NCBI RefSeq assembly: GCF_001704415.2
Contig: NC_030819.1
Location: 37,256,575-37,320,574, forward strand
Direction: 5' to 3'
Length of the DNA: 64,000 bases
Origin: Capra hircus
Taxonomy: Eukaryota > Chordata > Mammalia > Artiodactyla > Bovidae
The first letter of the stretch is position 1; every line of letters starts with the position of its first letter. The notes below the pieces were generated by a model. That model ran no database searches. It was not told the DNA's origin and saw only the letters and a program-made list of their open reading frames with translations. The position numbers were made by a program, and so were the translations under genes. Below, one piece after another: positions 32,323 through 44,770 of the stretch.

Positions 32323-33867
32323 AAAATTATCTTTAAATGTCTTGAAATGCCCAGTGCTTGGCACAGTTACGAAGAAGCTATAATGTTTATGGATGGAATG
32401 ACTAGTGATCATTACTTACCAGATGTTCCCAAAGGTCACAGACAGTGCCCTAGACAGAGCTTGGGACTGTTAAGATGAAGTCTCTGTGTGGTGTTCAGAG
32501 GCACATTATCCCCCATCTCTTGTATCCTATCCTTTTGAGAAGCTCAGTGACTCCTTAAAAATGGATTAAATTTGTCTCCCCTTTCCCAGGACAGATTCCC
32601 ATGATATGGAAAGCTTCCTATCTGATGACTTACTTCAGAGTTTTATTGTCAATTCACATGTCATGACTATTTTACCTAATTCATTTATTTTGTCTAAAAT
32701 ATTGGACAATGGAGCTGAAGAGTCTGAGCCACCAAGTGGAGAATAGCTCTGCAAGTCCTATGTCATCCTCATTCTGCTATGTGTCTATTTCTGAAATGTG
32801 ACATTTTTTAAAGCTCCCTTCAATATTTCAGCCAGCCTTTATTAAGACTGTACTATATGCCAGGCATGATTTTTACTGTTAAAATTTATTAGGTGTATGA
32901 CAGGGTCAATAATTTATGCACTACCAGTCAGGTTTGAAAGAAATACAGTTTCTTTATTTTCTACATCTGACTTAGTTTTGCTCCCAAGGTATCATACTGC
33001 TGGATAATGGGGGAAATATGACTGTTGAATAACAGTGCATAATCTCTTTGGGGCAATCACTTTAAAGTAAATCTTCGGTCCTTCTGTTCTCCACCCTCAT
33101 TCCTAAGATGGCTCTGGAATATACAGGGAACTTTAAAGATCAGAAGTTACTGGGAGAGAAGACACTTTGGGGCCACTCCTAGAGATCTCAGAAATGGATG
33201 ACTTGTGACCCATTTTACAGTAATGCCCACCAGTCATGGGATGTTCCATGGGCCCATGGTGCTGACATCTGGTGGAACCCATGGTGCAATCATGGATTGC
33301 TCCTATACTGGCTCCACGAGAACATTGTGGCTCTCTGCCTGGCCTTGTAGACCTGCCTGAGTATCAGTCTAGTCCTTCCTCTAGCTCTGGTTTAAGCCAT
33401 CTATTTGGTGTCTGCTCTTCTTCCCACTGAGGGACATTCTATGTCTTCTCCTGACTAGTGGACATTACTGTAGAAGTCAGTGAGGACCACAGGTCATCCG
33501 TTCCAGGGATCTCTAGGGGTGGCCCCAACATGTCTGTCTTCTATCCCGGTAACTCATGGCGTTACTTTCTCCTGGATTTCTACCATTGCCCAGAGAATCA
33601 AGCAAGTGAAAGAAGTTTGGAGGAAAGAGAGGAGTCTGACCTCCAGCCCTCTCTTTGACCCCTCACTCAGCCACATATAGCATATCCTTCAGGATCACAC
33701 TCCTCAAACTATAGTGGTGTCTCACCCCTGCCCCCAATCCACTGCATTAAATTTTTTTGTAAAATACAATAAAAATAAATTATTAGAAAAATAAAATAGC
33801 AAAGAGGCACACAATACAAGCCTCATTTTTAAAAAAATTATGATTTGATTCAACAGGTTTAAAATCA
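32323..33867. other. Unassigned DNA
   Basis: About 1.5 kb with no named family, except a weak L2/MIR-like scrap near 32830-32880. A 66-codon frame at 33458 lacks known similarity. Confidence 0.35.
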
Positions 33868-34135
33868 GTTGTCTTTGTCTGGGCTCCTAACAGAAAAATA
33901 TTATCGATTATATGGCTTAAACACAACAGATAGTTATTTCTCATAGTTCTGGAGACTGGAGGTCCAAGATGAGGGTGCCAACAGGGTCAGTTTTGCTGAA
34001 AACTTCCTTCCAAGTGGCAGATAATCAAGGTCTTGTGTTATCTTCACACAGAGGAAAGTAGAATGGAAGCAAGCTCTCTCCTGACCCTTCCAAGGGGACT
34101 AACTCCACACATGAGCTCTCCACCCACATGTCCTC
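33868..34135 (-). mobile_element. MST/MaLR-type LTR, first part
   Basis: 'tggcttaaacacaacagata', 'atttctcatagttctggaga' and 'ctggaggtccaagatgaggg' are the reverse MST LTR. It is broken by a plus-strand BovB at 34136. Confidence 0.75.
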
Positions 34136-34828
34136 TAGGAGAGTGAAAAAGATGGCTTGAAACTCAATAGTCAAAAAACTAAGATCATGGCATCCAGTCC
34201 CATCACTTCACGGCAAATAAATGGGGAAAAAGTAGAAACAGTGACAGATTTTATTTTCTTCGGCTCAAAAATCACTGTGGATGGTGACTGTTGCCATGAA
34301 ATTAGAAGATAATTTGCTCCATGGAAAGAAAGCTAGGACAAACTTCGACAGTGTAATAAAAAGCAGAGACATCACTTTGCCAACAAAGGTCCATAGAGTC
34401 AAAGCAATGGTTTTTCCAGCGGTCATATATGGATGTGAGAGTTGGATCATGAAGAAGACTGAGTGCCATAGAACAGATGACTTTGCATTGTGGTGCTGGA
34501 GAAGACTCTTGAGAATCCCTTTGACAGCTAGGAGCTCAAATCAGTCAATCCTAAAGGAAATCAACCCTGAATATTCATTGTGAAGCTCTAATATTTTGGC
34601 CATCTGATGCAAAGACCTGATTCATTGGAAAAGACCCTGATGCTGGGAAAGATTGAAAGTGGGAGGAGTAAGGGGCAACAGAGGATGAGACGTTTAGATA
34701 GCATCACTGACTCAGTGGACATGAATTTGAGCAAACGCCTGGAGACAGTGAAGGAGAGGGAAGCCTAGTGTGCTGCAGTCCGTGGGGTCGCAAAGAGTCG
34801 GACACAACTTAGTAGCTGAACAACATCA
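34136..34828 (+). mobile_element. BovB LINE inserted in MST LTR
   Basis: Covers the end of RT through the 3' terminus (KTEC, WCWRRLLRIP, NPEYSL). Multiple stops and frame changes are present, including TGA after NPEYSL. Target ACCCACATGTCCTC / ACCCTCATGACCTC flanks it (34122-34135, 34829-34842). Confidence 0.88.
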
Positions 34829-34842
34829 ACCCTCATGACCTC

Positions 34843-34950
34843 ATCTCAACCTAATCACCCCCCAAAGTCCCCACCTCCTAATGCTATGACATTGGTGGAT
34901 GGAGTTTCAGCCTATGAATTTGAAGGAACACAAACATTCAGTCCATAACA
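34843..34950 (-). mobile_element. MST/MaLR-type LTR, second part
   Basis: 'catctcaacctaatcacccc', 'gatggagtttcagcctatga' and 'acaaacattcagtccataac' finish the LTR, whose outer end reads TGTTATGGAC on the minus strand. Confidence 0.75.
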
Positions 34951-36871
34951 GTAGTCTATCAAATTGCCGTAAAAGTTTCTAAACTCTCAATCCCCATTTC
35001 AGAACTGACCTCACTGTGGATTACAGGCCAGCACTTTCTTAGGACCACACTCTGAGTAGTGCAGGCCTAAAATGTGCCCATGTATTACCAAGAACTTGTC
35101 TAAGATGATCTTTAGTTTTAGGCAGTGCCCCAGGAAGGGAAGAGCAAGTTCCACTATGCCAGAATTCTGCAGTTTCCCGGTTTTATTTTTTCTAAGAGCC
35201 TCCAAGCACCACACCCAGCTGTACTTATGGTCAACATGCCCCAGGGTTTAGCCTCAGGGGTTAGAGAGACACCTTCCCTCCTGGCCCTGGTCCCTCTCAG
35301 CATCTGTCTCACAAACCAGGAGTCTCTCCATTTCCTCTCCTTCTTGGGGTTTCTAGACAAAACTATCTGTCTTTTCTTTTGATACGTGACCAGTAGGGAT
35401 TTTTTTCCTTTTGTATGTTATTCTTTCTTTCTCTCTCTTTTTTTTCTTTTTGGCATTTTAGAACTCTGTTCAGTTTCTAAAAGGCTCAGCCCTCTTGCTG
35501 GAATTTTTCTTCAAGTTGGCTTTGGAACTCAAAGCTGATCAATGCCCTCTTTGTTCCAGCTGGTACCCTCCTTCCTTTTGAGAGAACAACTGCCATTGAC
35601 AAAATGGGTGGGGAGCCTTGGAAGCAAAAAAAATGCATAGGATATGAAAATATTTCATAAAATGCCTATTAAACTTATATCCTACAAATAGGAGTCATTA
35701 TAAAGGATTTTAAAACACTTCATCACTATTACATACAACTTGCTTAATAACTGCATTAAAATGATAATTTGAGGCAAACATTTATACATTCCATTATTCA
35801 TCTTTACTCATGTTTCTTCATCTCACAATGAGACAGGAGTTTCAGGATATGTATCTTTATATATATGAAATCAAAAATAATGCTGCTAATATAAAAGACA
35901 GTTAAGTTGAAAGAGTTATTTTGTGTATGTGTTTGTGTGTGTGTGTGTGTGTGAACAGCTGGCAAGAGAATTCATTTCTTACTGTGGGATCCTTATGCAC
36001 TCCTGGGGTTTAACTTCCCAAACATATTAATGTCTGCTTTATTCTCAGGAAAACTGAGTTGCTCAAAGAAAATCGGATGGTTCCTTCTGGATAGTCTTAT
36101 ATTTCAAAAACTATAATTTTGTAAAGATGCTTGCAAACTTACTTTGTAGAATTTAAAATAGTCATCAAAAGAAACTAGACAATCTAGACAGTGTGTGCAT
36201 GTTTTTTCCTTCTTCTTATCAATTATTTATTATGACCACATAAATAATTCTAGCCATTATTTCTATTTCAATAGCTATTACATACTTTAAAGTATTGTAA
36301 AAAACTAAATTCCAGTCTTCTGAGATCTTATCTCTTTAAGACTTAGAGATGAACACAGGTTTCATTCATTATACTATTTAAATTCTTTTTTCCTCAGAGC
36401 CTGGCATAGCAAAGAAACCAAATAATTATTTATTCAGAGTGAAAAGTTCTCCTTCCTCAAACTTCTACTGGAAATATGGTCCTTCAATGTATGCACATTT
36501 TAAATCAAATTAACTTATTCTACAAGCTGTAGGAAACACAATTTTTTAAAAACTCTAAATAAATGCTGCTATATGTATTTACAGTATCTTTCAACAGTGC
36601 TTTCTCAGGGTCTTAGCAGAGTCCAGGTAGGAACAAGATGGCGCAATCAGATTGTATACTTAGGGAGAATTTAATTAGGGATTACTTTCAAGGATGTGGT
36701 CTCAATGTAGAGAAACTACGAAACATAATACGTTACCACAAGGCTGGTTACCATCCTCAAGTTAAGGAACCACACAGAAGATGAACCCCAAGATGGAAAA
36801 CAAGCTAAAGAACATAAACATACATTTCTGTTATAGATACAAGAAGTATTTAAACAGCATCAACATTTAGG
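34951..36871. other. Unassigned DNA with TC and GT tracts
   Basis: No gene or repeat family named apart from a CT-rich tract near 35417-35452, a GT run listed separately and a 34-bp block shared with 40150-40183. Frames here stay under 90 codons. Confidence 0.35.
35921..35953. repeat. (GT)n microsatellite
   Basis: GTGTATGTGTTTGTG followed by about 10 GT units. Confidence 0.9.
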
Positions 36872-37272
36872 TTGCTTAGCCTAAAAGTCCATCAATAGAT
36901 GAATGGAATATTACTCAGCCATAAAAATAAATGAAATAATGCCATTTGCACCAACATGGTTGAACCTAAAGATTATCATACTAAGTGAAGTCAGACAGAG
37001 AAAGACAAAGAGTATATGATATCACTCATATGTGGCATTTAATTTGAAAATGATCAAATGAACTTATTTACAAAACAGAAATCGATTTACAGATATCAAA
37101 AACAAACTTAACAGTCACCAAAGCAGAAACATGGATAAACCAGGAGGTTCTGAACCCTACATATACTATTGTATAAGATAGGTAACCAACAAGGACCTAC
37201 TATATAGCACGGGGAACTCTACTCAGTATTCTGTGATAACCTATATGAGAAAAGAATCTGAAAAAGAATAAC
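36872..37272 (+). mobile_element. L1 3' end, first part
   Basis: 'aaaagtccatcaatagatga', 'attactcagccataaaa', 'acatatactattgtataaga', 'taaccaacaaggacctacta', 'tatagcacggggaactc' and 'agtattctgtgataac' are the ordered L1 3' end. Confidence 0.85.
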
Positions 37273-37280
37273 TATATGAA

Positions 37281-37281
37281 T

Positions 37282-37315
<34 letters not shown>

Positions 37316-37325
37316 ACACGCGCAC
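37281..37325. repeat. GT/GC microsatellite at SINE tail
   Basis: About 12 GT units, then GCGCGCGCGC and CACACACGCGCAC. It lies inside the target duplication on the 3'-tail side of a minus-strand SINE. Confidence 0.9.
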
Positions 37326-37524
37326 TGTTGCTCAGTCATATCTGACTCTTTGCAACCCCGTGGACTATAGCCTGCCAGGCTCCTCTGCCCATGGAATTCT
37401 CCAGGCATACTGGAGAAGGTTGCCATCCCTGTCTCCAGAGGATCTTCCCTACCCAGGGATCAAACCCAGCTCTTCTGCATTGCAGGTGGATTCTTTATTA
37501 TCTGAACTACCAGGGATGCCCAAG
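37326..37524 (-). mobile_element. Bov-tA-type SINE in L1
   Basis: Minus-strand copy; head reads GGCATCCCTGGTAGTTCAG. Target TATATGAAT lies at 37273-37281 and 37525-37533, enclosing the microsatellite. Confidence 0.88.
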
Positions 37525-37533
37525 TATATGAAT

Positions 37534-37625
37534 AAGTATAACTAAATAAATCACTCACTGTAACCTGAAACAACACAGTATTGTAAATCAACTATACTCC
37601 AGTCAAATTATTAAAAAACAGGCAA
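37534..37625 (+). mobile_element. L1 3' end, second part
   Basis: 'agtataactaaataaatcac' and 'ttgtaaatcaactatactcc' complete the L1 UTR after the SINE. Confidence 0.8.
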
Positions 37626-37982
37626 ACAAACATGGTGTTTATTCTTTTTCCCACTACTTACAATCACTTATTGACAATACTCTAAACTTATGGGCCTTTG
37701 GGTCGAGGCATGCAACTAGCCCAAAGTGCGCTCTGCAAGAAAAGAGCCTGGGAAGAAATATATCTTCAATCCTGCTGATACCCCTTATTGGAAAACTCAG
37801 CCAGAAGTCAGGAGCTAAGGAAGCTACCACCAATCAGAGTCCTAAGTCCAGAGAAGGATGGAGGAGAACAGAAATGAAGATTGAGTGAAAAACACAAGAC
37901 ATCTAACAGATTCAGTGTGCTGTCTTGCAATGTACACATGGTTGCATGTGTGCTCTTTAACATACTTTGTACCAGACAGAAT
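37626..37982. other. Unassigned DNA
   Basis: Nothing recognised between two L1 ends. Confidence 0.35.
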
Positions 37983-38065
37983 GTCTATATATGTATAACT
38001 GACTCCTTTTGCTATACAGCAGAGATTGGCAAAACCTTGTAAATCAACTATTTCTCAATGGAAAA
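37983..38065 (+). mobile_element. L1 3' end scrap
   Basis: 'tatgtataactgactccttt', 'tgctatacagcagagattgg' and 'ttgtaaatcaactatttctc' are another L1 3' terminus. Confidence 0.6.
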
Positions 38066-38236
38066 TAGAATGTTTTGTGCCTGATGTGTGCTTTAAAATA
38101 TGAGATAACAGAAGTTATATGCATACATATCAAGAGTAACCTAATTTTTCTTATTTTATTTTCATAATACCTGTGGTAACAATAGTAAATGCATTTTCTT
38201 GAGCTTTCATTAAGTCCCAGGTACCATACATTCTTG

Positions 38237-38471
38237 GGCTTCCCAGGCGGCACAAGTGGTAAAGAACCTGCTTGCCAATACAGGAGATGTAGGAGACATG
38301 GGCCCAGTGCCTGGGTTGGGAAGATCCCCTGGAGGAGGACATGGCAACCCAATCCAGTATTCTTGCCTGGAGAATCCCAGTATTCTTGGCCTGGAGAATA
38401 GACAGAGAGGAACATGGCAGGCTGTCGCCCATAGGGTTGAACAGAGTCAGACACAACTGAAGCAACTTAGC
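38237..38471 (+). mobile_element. Bov-tA-type SINE with internal repeat
   Basis: Head GGCTTCCCAGGCGGCACAAG, body with a repeated CCTGGAGAAT...CCTGGAGAAT segment, end CAACTGAAGCAACTTAGC. ACCATACATTCTTGGG / ACCATATATTCTTGGG flanks it (38223-38238, 38472-38487). Confidence 0.88.
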
Positions 38472-38487
38472 ACCATATATTCTTGGG

Positions 38488-38891
38488 TTGTAGTAGGTTT
38501 GTCATGCTCCCTGGCCACCAGCTATTAAAAATCTCATGCTATTTTTGGACTTTCCCTCTTTGTGAGTTTGCATCCCATGGTCAAAACCAGGATTGACTTT
38601 CCCAGCCTCAGGCATGGAGCCTGGGTTAGGCTCATCAGACTGAGTTTGGGAAGAGGAAAGGAGACTGCTCATACCTCCTTCGTGCTGGCACAGGTTGGTG
38701 TGGCATGGCAGAGTGGAGGGGGATGGGGTTTATAGCTATAAGTGTCCTCTGCTCAGCCCTGCTCAAGGACTGAGGGCCCTCACCCAGCAAAGGTGTAAAT
38801 TCAGTATTTTTCTTGGCTGCGAGGCCTCCATGTCTGATTTCCTGGCCTCTCCAAAGATTCTGTAAACCATCTTTAAAAAACTTTCTTCTCT
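38488..38891. other. Unassigned DNA
   Basis: No repeat family recognised. Confidence 0.35.
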
Positions 38892-38900
38892 ACTGAAACT

Positions 38901-39162
38901 TGGAGAAGGCAATGGCACCCCACTCCAGTACTCTTGCCTGGAAAATTCCATGGATGGAGGAGCCTGGTAGGCTGCAGTCGCTAAGTTGAATATGATTGAG
39001 TGACTGCACTTTCACCTTTCACTTTCACGCATTGGAGAAGGAAATGGCAACCCACTTCAGTGTTCTTGCCTGGAGAATCCCAAGGACGGGGGAGCCTAAT
39101 AGGCTGCCGTCTATGGGGTTGCACAGAGTCAGACACGACTGAAGTGACTTAGCAACTTAGCA
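38901..39162 (+). mobile_element. Bov-A2 SINE
   Basis: Two Bov-A units with the CACTTTCAC-type spacer between them, no tRNA head. Target ACTGAAACT lies at 38892-38900 and 39163-39171. Confidence 0.9.
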
Positions 39163-39171
39163 ACTGAAACT

Positions 39172-41499
39172 AGCTACATTAAGTTCTGGGTTTTTCTAAG
39201 GTGTTTTTTTTTTTTTTTTTAATCTGGGTAGATACATATTTTCAAGAACATTTTAATACAATCTTATGAAATGTAGTTGCCAATAAAAAAACGAGCTTGG
39301 AAAATTAAGATCACACAATTCATAAGCAGCCAAACAGCCAACTGCAGAAATCCACTCCCTACAATGGCCTCTTTGCCCCATATGCCAGCTAGTGCACCTG
39401 TGGAGTCAACAACAAACTCTGACAAGGAAGGGAATCCTGAAGAAAATGCTTTTGAGAGAGCTGAGGCAAGCAGATAATTATCAGTTGAGGGGCTTTTATA
39501 GACCAAGCTTGTCAATGAAAAAGAAATAAACAAATTAGATTATTTTTCAATGTGAATAGGAAAAGGATGTCATCTGGGAGTTACAGCTACTTCAAGCTGA
39601 AAACATTAGAGCTTCCTTTTGTTTGTTAGTTTTCCCTTCTCTTTGAGCATCTTCATTGTCATCCAGACCTCTTCTGACCCTTAGAGCATAAGGTATATGT
39701 GGTGTCATCTCCATTCGTTTAAACTGGCAAAATTGTCCATAGAACTCTGCTCTATTCACTCTATTCTGGGTCCGACTTCCTGAATGCTCTGCTTAAAAGA
39801 TACTACCTTTACCTGTCCCGTTTTGTGAAAAAATACACAAGCCTTTATTGGAGATTTATAGGCACAATAAGGAGTTACATTGTATTTCATGCATCTTTCT
39901 CACCCATACCTTACTTCCTTTTCTCTTTTCTTGTCCTCCGTTCGCTCATACTTCCTTCCCAGATTGCCCCCAGTTCTCCAAATTATATTCCATTCAGGAA
40001 AAAAGAGAAGTGAAGTCATTCCCTTACAACAAACATATATCCAAACCCATTAAAATGTTCAGCGGAACAAAAAATCACCATCCACTTAATGAGACCCACG
40101 TTCTCAGAAGGCTATAACAAAAGTCAAAGAAACCAAGGCTGAAGAAAGTGAACATAAACATACATTTCTGTTACAAATACAAGTAGCCTTTTCAATTATT
40201 TAAGAAGGATGTATTAGCAAACACTGGGATTTTCCCTCAAACAGAAATGACCAGCAGAAAGGCAGAGAATAGAAATCCTAAGGGCATATGAGTCAAGAGA
40301 GGAAGTGGCCAGGGCTGGAGGCAATGGGTAAGCTTAAAATCCTGCTTTCATCCACCTCTTACTAGCTCTTTAAGAAGAAAAGTTCCTTAAGAGTTGCCAA
40401 TCTGATTCTAACCGAGAAGCACATCTATGTTGTATGCGGGTCTGTGGTAACAAAACTTGAGAGGTGGCAGCAAGGAGTAAGAAATAAGAATGAACTTCTA
40501 TGTCAACAAAACTGGTTTTGTTTGGAAATCTATGTATTTTAAGAATTTTTTAAATTATAGAGTTTATTTCACCAGCTACACAAAATGTCCAAGGCATGAA
40601 AATAACCTCAACATTCCATCTTTTTTTAACAAAAGGCATCCAATTGCAGATAATAGTTTGCCATTGACTTGGCAGCTTGGACCCATTTTATAAGTGTGTC
40701 AAACTACAGGAATACAAAGCTATGAAACCTGTCTCATGACACATACAAAAACCCATTTCATTACCTTGTAATCAGATCTCACACTCAGTGAAGCCAAAAC
40801 ATAATAAACATTCATAAATCACAGTACAGAGTCTTGACACCTAATATATTCATAATATCTTTTTAACAGAGCCAATGGGTGTTTTTATATTTCCAGAAAA
40901 TAATGTTTGAAAAAGTAAAACTGGGGGTTGCATTAATACTGGAAAGGAAAGATCAGGTAACCTAGACTAGTTTAAACTGTCACTTCCGTTCCTGGGAGTT
41001 TAACATATTATGTTTTTTTAAATATATAATGTAGTTTGTAAAAGGAATTGAGCTGGAATGACCAGTGAAAAGCAGCATTTTGGGAGGAGAGAGGATATTA
41101 ATTAACAGATTACTTGGTTCAAGTTTACTGTAGGTCCACTGTGGGTAATCTATTATGGTTTCCCTTTTTTTTAAAAAAAAAGGATTAAAATGTACTCATT
41201 ATCCAAGGTTCTCCCCTTGACTTGTCCTTCTGCCCTCTGGGGAAGGACATATTCCTCACGTGTTCATTAGTTTCCTGCCTGTTATTCACAAGGCTTATGA
41301 TCAGAAGTTATCATCAGAAGTGTGAGTGTGTTTTCTGAGGTTTTAAAATCGACAGTGACCTGAAAAGCAATGATGCCCAATCCACAGAGATGATTTGAAG
41401 TGGAAGGACATAATCTCAAACTTAAATAATTTCTTTTAAAAATTGGAATTCTAAAAATTCAAAAGAGGGGATTTAAACCGTTTCTGTTTTTCAAGTGGA
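39172..41499. other. Unassigned DNA with poly-T
   Basis: About 2.3 kb without a named repeat, apart from a 17-base T run at 39204-39220. Includes the second copy of the 34-bp block (40150-40183). Confidence 0.35.
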
Positions 41500-42096
41500 A
41501 CTGGTGGAAGTGAAAATAATTACGACAGGAGTGGGTGTGATCTCGGGGGGCTCCAGTCTGCAGCCGCTTGTAGCTGGATTTCGGTTCCTGACCAGAGATT
41601 GAGGTGGGGCCGAGGCTGTCAGAGGGTTAATCCTCACCACTCGACTGGTGGTCAGTGACAAGGCCCTGGCCCTTTGGCTTTGCAGAAAAAGAATTTCCAC
41701 AAAGAGATAAAATAGTGAAACAGGTAGTGTTTACTAGGAGAAAAAGAGTACAGAAAGTGAGGATAGACACACAGGTGGGCTCAGAGAGATAGCTGTACCC
41801 TCACGGTGGCTTGAATCACTTTTATGGGGCATTACTTCTGAGTTTCCTTTGGCCAGTTACTTTGACTTGCTGGTTCTGAGTCCATATATGGTACATGTCA
41901 GGATTCTCCCATGTGTGTGTGCCATTTCTCAGCCAAGATGGATTCCAGCGAGGAGGCCTGTGGGTAGCTATGGGAGCCCAGCCTCCTCTCTCCTTTGTCC
42001 TGCTACTGACATTTTGTAGTTTCCGCCCATAGGGAATGAACTCCATCTGCTTACCCCGGTGGGGGTCCATCTACCTCCTTCCTCAGGTACATAACA
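41500..42096 (-). mobile_element. Probable ERV-type LTR
   Basis: The minus strand begins TGTTATGTACC (from 42096) and has a TATA-like CCCATAAAAG near 41820-41830. AGTAAA lies about 90 bases further on, then a C-rich U5-like region. The inner boundary near 41500 and the target duplication are not resolved, and no retroviral genes are seen. Confidence 0.45.
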
Positions 42097-42123
42097 TTTT
42101 GCAGTTTATATATGTATACCAAA

Positions 42124-42124
<1 letters not shown>

Positions 42125-42160
<36 letters not shown>
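42125..42160. repeat. (GT)n microsatellite at SINE tail
   Basis: About 17 GT units after a GC pair, enclosed with the next SINE by an imperfect 15-bp target duplication. Confidence 0.92.
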
Positions 42161-42161
<1 letters not shown>

Positions 42162-42384
42162 CAGTTGCTCAGTCATGTCCAATTCTTTGCGGCCCCACAG
42201 ACTAGCCCACCAGGCGCCTCTGTCCATAGGATTCTCCAGGCGAGAATACTGAAGTGGGTTGTCAGTTCCTTCTCCAGGGGATTCCTTACCTAGGGATAGA
42301 ACCTGCATCTCTTGCATTGCATTGGCAAGAATCCGCTTGCATTGGCAAGCAGTTTCTTTACCATCCACGCCACCTAGGAAGCCC
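42161..42384 (-). mobile_element. Bov-tA-type SINE with GT tail
   Basis: Minus-strand copy with a 10-20 bp internal repeat in its head (TTGCATTGGCAAG twice). Imperfect target copies lie at 42109-42123 and 42385-42399. Confidence 0.87.
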
Positions 42385-42399
42385 TATATATACACCAAA

Positions 42400-43493
42400 C
42401 ATCTGCCCCTTAATTGGCCAGTCTGACACTCCAGAAGTTCTCCCAAGGATGTTAAGACATGAGAGACCCTGGTGTGAGTCAGGGGCTCTGCACTTCCTAT
42501 CCTGTCCTCTAAAGAGGCCGGTGGACAGAGCTGGACAGGGCTAGGTGACCCCTCCCCAACCCTTCCCCGAGTGAGAATTTCTTCAAGGAGATCCCAGGAA
42601 AACTCCATTATTTCCTTGTGGCAAGAGACCTTCTGGATCCCAGATGCAGAGACAGGAGACTCCCCTTAACCTGAGAAGAACTGATTTTACGTGAGGTGAG
42701 CATCAGCATACTGAGAAGCAAGAGCAGAAATGAGCCCCTCTCGGGACTGCATTGGGAGGCTCAGGAGCTAGGTTGTTATCCTCTAGTGGAAAGGAAACTA
42801 ATTTAACCTGAGAAAAGACAAAGGTTCTCAGAGCTCTGGGTGTTTCTGTTGTTGTTTAGTCGCTAAGTATTTCTACTCTGGGTCTGTCTACTCCATGGCA
42901 TTATGAATGGACAAGAAAAAGGGAAATTCTATTTCACGATAAAGCAACAATAAAGGAACTTCAGAGGTGGTTGAAGCAGATAGGAAATGATAAATCAGCC
43001 ACCTGTATGCCCAGATGCCAAGCTCTTTGAATCTCCTTACTAATTCCCAAACAGAATATACTGCTTGTCACATGCTTCACACAAAATCCTTTGAAAAGGG
43101 AATTCATTAGAGAGACAGAGTTCACAAGATAATGAAGCAGACATTTATTGCTAAAATGATTGCTGATCTGGCTTTTTAGTTATTTTGGTTCACATTAAGA
43201 TGCTTCTGGCTTCTGGTTTCAAAAGCATCTGGAGAGTAAAGTAATGGGCAGCGGTGCCCTGTGCTTCCACAGGTCACATGCCGAGCAACCCCAGACCCTG
43301 CAAACACTTCTGGGAACCCAAACATAAGTGGAGAAAGGGGTCTTTGAGCAGGGAGGAAAACAATCTTCAAAAAGCTTGTACCCTTTCTTCTGGAGGGAGG
43401 ATAGAGTTAATAATTTGGAACACCAAATCCCATCTCTGCCGTATATGCAGCCTGACTATTAGTAACATTGAACAATAAGATGCAAATAATAGA
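42400..43493. other. Unassigned DNA
   Basis: Contains a possible decayed SINE scrap near 42848-42897 (TGTTGTTTAGTCGCTAAG); otherwise unrecognised. Confidence 0.35.
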
Positions 43494-43507
43494 ATCTACC
43501 AGATAAG

Positions 43508-43800
43508 TGAAAGTCACTCAGTCGTGTCTGACTCTTTGCGACCTCATACAGCCCATGGATTTCTCCAAGCCAGAATACTGGAGTGGGTAGCCTTTCAGGG
43601 GATCTTCCCAACCCAGGGATCGAACCCAGGTCTCCTGCATTGCAGGCAGATTCTTTACCAGCTGAGCCACAAGGAAAGCCCAAGAATACTGGAATGGGTA
43701 GCCTATCCCTTCTCCAGCGGATCTTCCCGACCCAGGAATCGAACCGGGGTCTCCTGCATTACAGGTGGATTCTTTAACAACTGAGCTATCAGGGAAGCCC
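43508..43800 (-). mobile_element. Dimeric (two-headed) Bov-tA SINE
   Basis: On the minus strand one head plus a partial body ends CCAGTATTCTTG, and a complete second unit starts at once with GGCTTTCC. This junction equals the one at 8280/8281. ATCTACCAGATAAG flanks the whole perfectly (43494-43507, 43801-43814). Confidence 0.9.
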
Positions 43801-43814
43801 ATCTACCAGATAAG

Positions 43815-44319
43815 GTCTCTCTAAAGAATTAATCAGATTTTGCATACAAACATCTATCTAAACCACAAAAAATATTTAATAAATGGTAGCTATTAGAAGT
43901 TAGTATTTTGAAGTCTAGGAAACTCTTTCACGCCTTTCTTCAGATGATAAAATATTAATTAAGGGAATAGATTAGAAACCAAGAGGATATTCACACAGAC
44001 AAAAAGCCACAGCTGAAAGAAATTAAGTAGCCGGCAAAAACAATAGAAGCGCAACATTCAGAATCCAGTCCCATTCCTGGCAAAAAGCCTCTAGTCCTCT
44101 CTACCTTTTAATGTATCACTGCATTAGAGCACAGAATTCATGTCCATAATGATGACAGCTAAACAGCAAAGAACCATTAGAAGGATTAACTTGAAAATAA
44201 GTTGTGTAAGAGGGCAGGAGAAATAGGCAATATATTCTTAAATGATTTCTCTTAAAGTTTTTTCAATTAAAAAAATCCAGCTTCTTCAAGGGATAAATTC
44301 CGAATTTAAAAGGTACTAA
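43815..44319. other. Unassigned AT-rich DNA
   Basis: Nothing recognised. Confidence 0.35.
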
Positions 44320-44770
44320 GATATCTTTTTCACCTATAAGATTTGCAAAGATCAAAAAGTTTGATACTTTTTGATGTGCTATCATGGGTATAGGCAAAAG
44401 AAACACTTTTAAATATTATTGATTGGAGTGCATATTGGTATAAGTCCTGTGGAAGGTAAATTGACAATATCTATGAAATTACTGATGCATATACTCTGAC
44501 TCAAAAATGCTTCAAAAATGCACATGACCAACATACTCTCAAGGATGTGAGTTGATTAATGTGACCAGGTCATTCTTTGCAACAGTATTTACTTGCATAC
44601 AATAGCAAAATTTGGAAATAATGGTGTTAATCAATAGCATATTAATTAAATAACTTATGGCACACAATGTTTGGTGCTATATTTTGCACACAGTAAGCCA
44701 AAAAGAATATGTAAACTCCTCAAGTACTGGTCAAAAATAATCTCTGATATAGCTTGTTAAGGAAAAAAAG
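44320..44770 (+). mobile_element. Old L1 relic, 3' ORF2 region
   Basis: 'tggagtgcatattggtataa', 'gtaaattgacaatatctatg', 'tgcaacagtatttacttgca', 'aaaatttggaaataatgg' and 'taataacttatggcacaca'-like blocks keep the order of an old L1 3' end. Confidence 0.55.
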
